From the NCBI GenBank assembly GCA_003488005.1, contig DNND01000040.1, forward strand, positions 1 through 5,020: 5,020 nt of DNA, given 5' to 3'. Each line of letters starts with the position of its first letter. Position 1 is the first letter of the stretch. Shown here one piece after another: positions 1 through 5,020 of this stretch. The notes below the pieces were generated by a model, which made no database searches, was not told the origin of the DNA, and was given only the letters and a program-made list of their open reading frames with translations. The DNA comes from Blastocatellia bacterium. GTDB lineage: Bacteria; Acidobacteriota; Blastocatellia; Pyrinomonadales; Pyrinomonadaceae. Both the position numbers and the translations under genes were made by a program.

Positions 1-128
1 GTGGTGGTACTGACCTCATTGCCCCGACGTTGTTATCAGCAACGCAGAGCGCGAACAAATCCAACGTTAGTGGTAATGTAGCCATGCTTGCGGGACGCCC
101 GCGTTCCCAGTAACAGTCGTACCTCTTC
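1..128. other. Left flank downstream of the kinase gene
   Basis: No supported gene. A short frame is open on the plus strand from the edge to a TAG at 76-78, too short to judge. On the minus strand an ATG at 19 opens a frame that runs off the window. Confidence 0.5.
90..108 (-). other. GC-rich inverted repeat after the kinase stop
   Basis: GCGGG (90-94) and CCCGC (98-102) form a perfect 5-base stem with loop ACG. A competing fold pairs GGGACG (92-97) with CGTTCCC (102-108), leaving one bulged base. It lies about 20 to 40 bases beyond the kinase stop codon. No T-run follows in the direction of transcription, so an intrinsic terminator is not supported; it may be part of a dispersed repeat or a 3' mRNA structure. 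Confidence 0.3.
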
Positions 129-3100
129 CTACTCCAATACGGCGGACTGAGTGAGCGGAAAATTATCCGGAGTAGCTTGCTCCGCCGCTGGCGTAACCGT
201 CTTGCTGCTTGAGTTCATCAACTCCACGAAACGCGGATCCGATCGCAAGCTTTCCAGATTGGGATCGACGCGCGCGAAGGTGAATCCGACAGCGTGTTCG
301 CGTTCCGCTTGTACCAGCCAGGTAAAGGCGTTGTCGTTGTCGCCCAGCAAGCAATAGATAACGGATATCTCAAACGCAGTGACCCCTTCTCTTGGTCGCC
401 GCGCCAACAACTCTTCTAAAATTCGGCTCGCCTCTTCAATGTTGCCGGTAGCGGCCAACACATGCGCTCGTTTGGCGCGCGTCGTCGGCGTGTCGCCGGC
501 AAAAACTCGTTCCTGTTCAAATGCGGCAAGGGCTTCGGTGTGCATTCCTTTTCGTTCGTAGGCCCAGCGTAAGACTGTATGCGCGGCCACGCCGCCGGGA
601 TCCAACTCCAGGGCCTTGCGACACGCATCGATCGCCTCGTCAAATCTGCCGGCAAGGAAAAGCACGTTCGCCACACCGCTCGCGACAATCGCTGACTGTG
701 GCGAGATTTCGCAGGCGCGTTGCATTTCGGCGAGCGCTTCGTCGTGCCGACCCATGGCCGAAAGATTGTAGGAGTACCAGCGGTGCGAAACCAGCGCAGT
801 CGGCTTTAGCGCTATTGCTTTTTTGAACTCACGTTCGGCATCAATCCAGTCGCGATCAAAATGGAGGCGAACGAATCCCAACGCGGCGTGTGCTTCCGCC
901 AGATCAGGATCGGCAGCAACTGCGTTCGTCGCTGCTTTGCGGGCTTGCGGCCACGCTTCGGCCGGAGCCGGCTCGATGTACCAGTTGAGTAACGAATAAC
1001 AATCGGCGAGCTCGGCATAAGCGAGCGCGAATTTTGGATCCAACTCCACCGCGCGTTCGAGCCGGGGAATGGCCTGCTTCAAACCTTCGGCGGTGCGCCG
1101 CGTTGCGTAATAACGGCCCGCAGCATAAAGCTGGCGCGCTTCTTCATTTTCGCTGGGCAGCGTGTCCGGCGCCGGACTCATTGGAGAAGTTACGCGCGAT
1201 TGATCGTCGGCGTTGGAAACAACGCCGCTCTTGCTTTGCGTAAATTCTTGATGCGCCAAAGTGCCAGGTTTCGCCGGCACGTTTGCCAGGCGATGATTCA
1301 GCTTGCGCAACAACTCAACAAACCGCGGATCGTTTCGAACCGAATCGAGCTCCGGTTCCACCGCCATCCAGACAATCCAGGCGTCCTTCGTTTCAAAAGC
1401 CGTTTCCAGCAGATCCAGAGCGCTGCCTTTTCTTCCCAGCGCGCCATGGACCAGGGCCACATGGTACGGAGAGATGTAGCGATGCTGCGCAACTTCCGCC
1501 ATCTCAGCGAGGATCAGTTCCGCGCGTGCAGCGTCCCCGGCGGCGGCGTATGCAGACGCCAACCGGCCCAGCGTGTGGGATGCCTTACCAATCATCTCCA
1601 CCGCTCGCGACGCGCGCGCGACGGCTTCCTGATGCCGGCCAACCTGGCTTAGTGGGTAGCTGGAACAATAAAGCACCATCGCGTTCTGCGGCTCGCCTTT
1701 AAGAGTCTGCTCACAAAACGCCAATGCTTCGTCGTACCGTCGCGATTGATAAGTACAAAAGCCGAGGCAGAGGCCTGAAAGAATTGCCAGCGGATCGAGT
1801 TGGCGCGCGATGGCGGCTTCGCGCAAAGACTCGACAAAGCGGCCCTCCATCGCTAATTGAAATGCGTACCAGACACGCGCGTCGGCATAATTGGGATTGA
1901 GTTCGATTGAACGCAACAGTTGTTGCTCGGCTCGTTCCCAGGCAAAGTCGCGACAAAGTATTGCCTGGCCCAGGGCGCCGTGGCCTTCGGCCAGCACCGG
2001 ATCGATCGACACGGCAGTCGCTGCGGCTTCATGAGCAGCGGCCGAACAGTCGCTGTGGGGCAGCACGCCAAAAATCCCGAGCCAGTTGTAGTATTCGGCG
2101 ATGCCCGCATACGCAACCGCGTAATGCGGGTCCGCCGCGATCGCCTGGTGATAACAGACGACGGCTTTGGCAAATCCTTCTTCGGTAAAAGTATTCCAGT
2201 GATAACGACCGCGCAGGTAGGCCTCGTGCGCCTGTGGATCGTCGGTCCCGCGCTTTGCCAGGCGAATGCGATCGTCACCGCTCAAGTGCGGAACGATCGC
2301 CTCGGCAACGCGCGACGAGATGGCATCTTCCAAACTAAGAACGTCGGTGAACTTCTCGTCGAATTGCTCCGCCCACATCGCCGTACCGTCGCGGACACTC
2401 AAGAGTTGAATGGTGACGCGTATGCGATCGCCGGCGCGCCGCAATCTGCCGTCAAGCACAAAGGCGACGCCCAACTCGCGCCCCGCCAGCAACGGATCTG
2501 TTTCCGCGCCGTAACGCAATACGCTGCTTGTAGGTCGCACAGCAAAACGGCGAACCGCACTCAGTCGCGTAATCAGCACATCGGCGAGACCGGTGCCCAG
2601 GTAGTCGGATCCCGAATCCGATCCGGCCCCGGTGTCCAGCAATTTCAGCGGCAGTACTGCGAGCGAGTTCTCAGTCTGGATCGGCTGCGTGTGCACGGCC
2701 CGATTGGCGCGCGGCAGATCCGGCAAATCGGACACGGCCACACCTTCGAGATAGCGCGCAATGTCATCGCGCAATTGCTCGGCAGTTTGATAGCGCCATT
2801 CCGGTTCTTTCCTGAGCGCGCGCATCATGATCGTATCGAGGTCGCCGGAAAGATCGCGGCGCAGCGATTCGACACTTGCGTTACGAGTTGAGAACAACTG
2901 TTTAAGCGTCGTCACTTCATCGCCGGCCGCGGCAAGATGCGGCAACAGATCTTCAGCGCGGGTAATGATGATGCTCGGCGCCAGCGGCTCTTCTTCGCAA
3001 ATTACGCGCGCAATCTCGTGAGGGGCACGGTTGATCAGCCGGTACGGACGATGACCGGTTAGCAGCTCGTACAGCAGCACACCGAGCGAATACACGTCAG

Positions 3101-3926
3101 TCGAGGGAGTGGTCGGTGCGCCCTGCACCTGTTCGGGGGACGCGTATTCAGGCGTCATAAGACGCATCGCCGTGGCCGTTGGATCGTGTGTGATTTCAGC
3201 AGCCAGCTCGGGGTTCAGCAGCTTCGCGATGCCAAAGTCGAGCAGTTTGGGAACGCCTTCCGAAGTGACCAGCACGTTCGAGGGTTTGATGTCGCGATGA
3301 ATAACCTGCTTCTGGTGCGCGTAGTGCACCGCATCGCAGACGCCAAGAAAAAGTTTCAGCCGTTCGACAATGTTTAAGTTGTGCGCGTCGCAATAACGAT
3401 AAAGCGGCTGCCCTTCAATAAACTCCATGACGAAGTAAGGCAAGCCGTCGTCAGTGGTGCCCCCATCGAGCAAGCGCGCGATAAAAGGATGATCGAGCGC
3501 AGCGAGTATTTGGCGTTCCTTGCGAAAGCGCCGCAGGATAAAGTCAGTATCCATGCCGCGCTTCACGAGCTTGATCGCGACACGCAGGGTGAATTCATTG
3601 TCGACCCGCAGCGCCTCATAGACTGCGCCCATACCGCCGCGGCCAACCTCGCGTTCGATGCGGTAGGCGCCCAGCCGTCGCCCGATCATCGGGTCCTCGT
3701 CGTCGTATACGAATGACTCGATGGCGCTCAGTTCAGTCGAACCGTAAACCGGGTGCTCGAGCAAACCGCTGGCGCTGTCGTGTTGGAGTAAGAGGGTTTC
3801 GACGTCGCGCCTTAAGCCGAGGTCGGCGGCACAGACTTGTGCGACGTAACGCTCTCGCTCGGCGGGAGCGAGATCGACCGCAGCCTGAAAGATTTCTTCA
3901 ACCTGTTGCCAGCGTTCGGGGGTCAT
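129..3926 (-). CDS. Ser/Thr protein kinase with TolB-like domain and two TPR modules
   Basis: Predicted ATP-dependent protein kinase of 1265 residues with a large protein-binding C-terminal half. Residues 1-80 form the short N-terminal domain (starting MTPERWQQVEEIF) often seen before kinases of this type. The kinase domain spans about 88-394 and its key residues are intact: glycine loop 95-102, Lys119, Glu137, HRD 210-212 with Lys214 and Asn217, DFG 230-232, SPE 263-265 in place of APE, Asp277 and Arg378. An insert lies near 320-357. Residues 420-548 resemble the TolB-like domain found with TPR proteins. TPR modules follow at 566-876 and 930-1240, then a Ser/Thr-rich tail. No signal peptide or membrane segment is visible, so a cytoplasmic location is inferred. 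The ATG at 3926 is chosen because it begins the conserved N-terminus; the open frame upstream is repeat DNA with only a TTG. The gene lies 154 bases behind the sigma gene and is probably co-transcribed. The kinase call is firm; substrate and signal are unknown. Confidence 0.95.
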   Translation of the reverse strand: MTPERWQQVEEIFQAAVDLAPAERERYVAQVCAADLGLRRDVETLLLQHDSASGLLEHPVYGSTELSAIESFVYDDEDPMIGRRLGAYRIEREVGRGGMGAVYEALRVDNEFTLRVAIKLVKRGMDTDFILRRFRKERQILAALDHPFIARLLDGGTTDDGLPYFVMEFIEGQPLYRYCDAHNLNIVERLKLFLGVCDAVHYAHQKQVIHRDIKPSNVLVTSEGVPKLLDFGIAKLLNPELAAEITHDPTATAMRLMTPEYASPEQVQGAPTTPSTDVYSLGVLLYELLTGHRPYRLINRAPHEIARVICEEEPLAPSIIITRAEDLLPHLAAAGDEVTTLKQLFSTRNASVESLRRDLSGDLDTIMMRALRKEPEWRYQTAEQLRDDIARYLEGVAVSDLPDLPRANRAVHTQPIQTENSLAVLPLKLLDTGAGSDSGSDYLGTGLADVLITRLSAVRRFAVRPTSSVLRYGAETDPLLAGRELGVAFVLDGRLRRAGDRIRVTIQLLSVRDGTAMWAEQFDEKFTDVLSLEDAISSRVAEAIVPHLSGDDRIRLAKRGTDDPQAHEAYLRGRYHWNTFTEEGFAKAVVCYHQAIAADPHYAVAYAGIAEYYNWLGIFGVLPHSDCSAAAHEAAATAVSIDPVLAEGHGALGQAILCRDFAWERAEQQLLRSIELNPNYADARVWYAFQLAMEGRFVESLREAAIARQLDPLAILSGLCLGFCTYQSRRYDEALAFCEQTLKGEPQNAMVLYCSSYPLSQVGRHQEAVARASRAVEMIGKASHTLGRLASAYAAAGDAARAELILAEMAEVAQHRYISPYHVALVHGALGRKGSALDLLETAFETKDAWIVWMAVEPELDSVRNDPRFVELLRKLNHRLANVPAKPGTLAHQEFTQSKSGVVSNADDQSRVTSPMSPAPDTLPSENEEARQLYAAGRYYATRRTAEGLKQAIPRLERAVELDPKFALAYAELADCYSLLNWYIEPAPAEAWPQARKAATNAVAADPDLAEAHAALGFVRLHFDRDWIDAEREFKKAIALKPTALVSHRWYSYNLSAMGRHDEALAEMQRACEISPQSAIVASGVANVLFLAGRFDEAIDACRKALELDPGGVAAHTVLRWAYERKGMHTEALAAFEQERVFAGDTPTTRAKRAHVLAATGNIEEASRILEELLARRPREGVTAFEISVIYCLLGDNDNAFTWLVQAEREHAVGFTFARVDPNLESLRSDPRFVELMNSSSKTVTPAAEQATPDNFPLTQSAVLE
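207..2231 (-). repeat. Internal duplication of the TPR module within the kinase
   Basis: Residues 566-876 (bases 2231-1299) and 930-1240 (bases 1139-207) align with a constant offset of 364 residues at every landmark checked: GRY at 573 and 937, DP.LAE at 642 and 1006, the Trp at 663 and 1027, WY at 686 and 1050, and DPRFVEL at 866 and 1230. A 53-residue Ser/Pro/Thr-rich linker (877-929, bases 1298-1140) separates them. The TolB-like domain before the first copy is not repeated. The similarity is seen at protein level; DNA-level identity is not obvious. Confidence 0.75.
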
Positions 3927-3944
3927 AATTAAACAATTGGTTTT

Positions 3945-4014
3945 AGGTCTTGAATCTTGGGTCTTTGGTCTTTGACTGTTTTGAACTTGGTACTTTGAAC
4001 TTGGAACTTTGCTG
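3945..4014. repeat. Heptad-phased repeat, left arm
   Basis: Ten consecutive 7-base units on the plus strand: AGGTCTT, GAATCTT, GGGTCTT, TGGTCTT, TGACTGT, TTTGAAC, TTGGTAC, TTTGAAC, TTGGAAC, TTTGCTG. The units vary but keep the phase. The 11-mer TTTGAACTTGG occurs at 3980 and 3994, exactly two units apart. The array fills most of the spacer between the sigma and kinase genes. It resembles the short tandem heptanucleotide repeats described in bacterial intergenic DNA, for example in cyanobacteria; its function is unknown. Confidence 0.7.
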
Positions 4015-4015
4015 C

Positions 4016-4034
4016 TTGGGCTACGAAGTCCCAA
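4016..4034. repeat. Small inverted repeat between the two heptad arms
   Basis: TTGGG (4016-4020) and CCCAA (4030-4034) are perfect complements around the 9-base loop CTACGAAGT. It lies where the two heptad arms meet and could form the tip of a long imperfect hairpin in the sigma-kinase transcript. A 5-base stem alone is weak, and there is no T-run, so it is not called a terminator. Confidence 0.4.
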
Positions 4035-4079
4035 ATACAAAGCGATCAAGTACGAAATTCAAAGACCAAAAACCAACGA
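4031..4079. repeat. Heptad-phased repeat, right arm, opposite orientation
   Basis: Seven 7-base units on the plus strand: CCAAATA, CAAAGCG, ATCAAGT, ACGAAAT, TCAAAGA, CCAAAAA, CCAACGA. Most have a central AA, so this arm looks like the left arm read on the other strand. CAAAGACCAAA at 4060-4070 is the exact reverse complement of TTTGGTCTTTG at 3964-3974. The array ends right at the sigma stop codon. Confidence 0.6.
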
Positions 4080-4080
4080 C

Positions 4081-4647
4081 CTACTTTTGCATCTCACCGT
4101 AAAGAAACGCTTTCGCCAGCCGCCAATGACGTTTGATGGTAGTCGGCGTCACGCCCAAAACATCGGCTGCCTCTTCAATCGAGAGTCCGCCAAAGTATCG
4201 CAGTTCCACCAGGCGCGCCTTCTGCTCGTCGAATGCGGCGAGAGCCTTTAATGCATCGTCGAGCGCAATCAATTCGCTGCTGCGCTCAACTGCTCGATCT
4301 ATGTTTTCGTCCAGGGAGAGCTTTTGGAAATCCTGACCGCGCTTTTCCGCGTTGTGCTTGCGCGCGTGATCAACCAACAAGCGGCGCATAATCTGAGCGG
4401 CAACACCGAAAAAGTGCGCCCGGTTTTGCCAGTTCACGCGCGTCTGATCCACTAAACGAAGGTAAGCCTCATGCACGAGGGCCGTGGGCTGCAAAGTGTG
4501 ATCGGGACGCTCGCGACGTAGGTAATTCGCTGCAAGCTTGCGCAGTTCATCGTAGATGACGGGTAACAAAAGATCAACCGCGTTACGATCGCCATTTGAG
4601 ACTTCGATGAGCAGCTTGGTGATGCTATCCGCGGGGCTTTCGGTCAA
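4081..4647 (-). CDS. ECF sigma-70 family RNA polymerase sigma factor
   Basis: Alternative sigma factor of 188 residues, expected to direct RNA polymerase to a small set of promoters. Region 2 covers about 24-100, including DELRKLAANYLRRERPDHTL and the HFFGVAAQIMRRLLVDHARK stretch. Region 4 covers about 128-184, with a helix-turn-helix around 156-180 (LSIEEAADVLGVTPTTIKRH). Motifs and length match the Sigma70_ECF group (PF07638/TIGR02999 type) found in Acidobacteriota and Planctomycetota. The start is TTG: no in-frame ATG or GTG lies between it and the upstream in-frame TAA, a GGAG sits 8 bases before it, and the N-terminus MTESPADSITKLLIE fits the family. Where typical ECF factors carry DAED in region 2.2, this protein has Gln53-Pro54-Thr55-Ala56. 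A kinase gene follows on the same strand and no anti-sigma gene is visible, so control by phosphorylation is plausible. The family call is firm; the regulon is unknown. Confidence 0.95.
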   Translation of the reverse strand: MTESPADSITKLLIEVSNGDRNAVDLLLPVIYDELRKLAANYLRRERPDHTLQPTALVHEAYLRLVDQTRVNWQNRAHFFGVAAQIMRRLLVDHARKHNAEKRGQDFQKLSLDENIDRAVERSSELIALDDALKALAAFDEQKARLVELRYFGGLSIEEAADVLGVTPTTIKRHWRLAKAFLYGEMQK

Positions 4648-4655
4648 TCCGATAA

Positions 4656-4659
4656 CTCC
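4656..4659 (-). promoter_or_regulatory. Shine-Dalgarno site of the sigma gene
   Basis: GGAG on the minus strand, 8 bases before the TTG codon at 4647. It is the main sequence support for translation starting at this unusual codon. Confidence 0.6.
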
Positions 4660-4691
4660 ATTAGAGCAGAACGATCTGACAAAGGCGGTTG

Positions 4692-4720
4692 ATTATAAGA
4701 CAGAAAGTCGAACCGGAATA
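4692..4720 (-). promoter_or_regulatory. Putative promoter of the sigma-kinase pair
   Basis: The minus strand carries a perfect TATAAT at 4697 to 4692, which would place the transcription start near 4685 and give a leader of about 38 bases before the TTG codon. The -35 region is poor: at spacings of 17 or 18 bases one reads TATTCC or TTATTC, neither close to TTGACA, and there is no TG extension of the -10 box. The call rests on the -10 match and its position. Confidence 0.45.
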
Positions 4721-4775
4721 ATTCGAGTGGAGATGAGGCTTGGTTGCGCTCTAATTAGGCGTAGTGAAAATCAGC

Positions 4776-4802
4776 CGCGGATTTTCGCGGATGAACGCGG
4801 AT
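4776..4802. repeat. CGCGGAT repeat with 10-base period
   Basis: CGCGGAT occurs three times, starting at 4776, 4786 and 4796, exactly 10 bases apart; a decayed fourth unit, AACGGAA, follows at 4806. The first two units also contain the inverted repeat CCGCG (4775-4779) and CGCGG (4786-4790) around GATTTT. The block lies about 80 bases upstream of the putative -10 box. It may be a dispersed intergenic repeat or a helically phased protein-binding site. Confidence 0.6.
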
Positions 4803-4832
4803 CAGAACGGAAAATGTGGCTCAGATCGGAAT

Positions 4833-4940
4833 TTACGAATCGAGGTCCATACGCAGCAGTTCGTTAAGACAGAAGAGCGGGGGCAAGCCACCTTCCCAAC
4901 CTGAGAGGTACTCCGAGTTGTCGCTTTCACCTGAGATCAT
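4833..4940 (-). CDS. Doubtful 35-residue ORF in the right flank
   Basis: ATG to TAA, starting MISGESDNSEYLSGW and ending LRMDLDS. AGGA stands 5 to 6 bases before the ATG. The peptide is acidic, has no recognisable domain and no membrane segment. The frame stays open upstream to the window edge, so it could also be the tail of a longer reading frame. The start region lies in the second heptad tract and the middle is GC-rich intergenic-looking DNA, which argues for chance. Reported only because it has a plausible ribosome binding site. Confidence 0.15.
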   Translation of the reverse strand: MISGESDNSEYLSGWEGGLPPLFCLNELLRMDLDS

Positions 4941-4982
4941 TAATTTCCTAATCTCCTGACGATTCACGATTGGCGGATTCAA
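4941..4982. repeat. Second heptad-phased tract
   Basis: Six consecutive 7-base units on the plus strand: TAATTTC, CTAATCT, CCTGACG, ATTCACG, ATTGGCG, GATTCAA. The units are degenerate but share an ATT/AAT core and a mostly C/G-rich end. The unit length equals that of the sigma-kinase spacer repeat, although the sequence differs. Confidence 0.4.
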
Positions 4983-5020
4983 GTTTGAAGTGCAACATCC
5001 TGAGCGCCAACGGCGCGGAC

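Larger units (their letters stand above)
4698..5020. other. Right flank without a convincing gene
   Basis: About 320 bases upstream of the sigma gene. It holds the weak -35 region, the 10-base-period CGCGGAT repeat, a doubtful short ORF and the second heptad tract. The plus-strand reading frame crossing from the sigma gene into this region has no recognisable domain. No RNA gene or insertion sequence end is visible. Confidence 0.6.

Noticed and set aside
90..108. Intrinsic terminator after the kinase gene
   Set aside because: A GC-rich stem exists, but no T-run follows it on the minus strand.
1200..1702. Two overlapping plus-strand frames of 139 and 150 codons
   Set aside because: Both are antisense to the end of the first TPR module and the linker, overlap each other, and have repetitive Arg/Pro-rich composition without domains.
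1920..2891. 323-codon open frame on the plus strand
   Set aside because: It lies antisense to the TolB-like and TPR part of the kinase, shows no recognisable domain, and the opposite strand encodes a clear conserved protein. Long antisense frames are common in GC-rich genes.
3927..4049. 41-residue N-terminal extension of the kinase starting at TTG 4049
   Set aside because: Its translation (SSKVPSSKYQVQNS and similar) is just the heptad repeat read in frame, it starts at TTG, and the conserved N-terminus begins at the ATG at 3926.
3945..4079. CRISPR array
   Set aside because: The units are 7 bases long, degenerate, contiguous and without unique spacers; they are simple phased repeats.
4556..4867. 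103-codon plus-strand frame crossing the sigma start and its promoter
   Set aside because: It is antisense to the sigma N-terminus and then runs through the CGCGGAT repeat; no domain and no convincing ribosome site.

Overview
The window looks like chromosomal DNA of an acidobacterium-like organism (possibly Blastocatellia); Planctomycetota or Verrucomicrobiota are alternatives. This rests on the kind of ECF sigma factor, the adjacent kinase with TolB-like and TPR domains, and intergenic DNA made of short phased repeats. It is an inference from gene style, not a database match.

Two genes, both on the minus strand, fill most of the window. Read in their direction, the first is a 188-residue ECF sigma factor (4647 to 4081). 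After a 154-base gap comes a 1265-residue Ser/Thr protein kinase (3926 to 129). The kinase has a short N-terminal domain, a complete catalytic domain, a TolB-like domain and two copies of a roughly 311-residue TPR module. The sigma factor has a TTG start, a GGAG ribosome binding site and an upstream TATAAT box. The kinase has an ATG start and no visible Shine-Dalgarno sequence. The gap between them is a heptanucleotide-phased repeat in two opposed arms around a small hairpin.

The right flank (4698-5020) has no convincing gene. It holds the sigma promoter region, a CGCGGAT repeat with an exact 10-base period, a doubtful 35-codon ORF and a second heptad-phased tract. The left flank (1-128) holds only a small GC-rich inverted repeat beyond the kinase stop.

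The likely working model is a signalling pair: the kinase senses something through its TPR/TolB-like half and controls the sigma factor by phosphorylation. No anti-sigma gene is visible. In the sigma factor, the acidic DAED-type stretch of region 2.2 is replaced by Gln-Pro-Thr-Ala, which fits a phosphorylation-switched sigma factor. This is the most interesting lead here. The gene pair itself appears to be a common type in these phyla, and I see no mobile element, CRISPR array, tRNA or rRNA.
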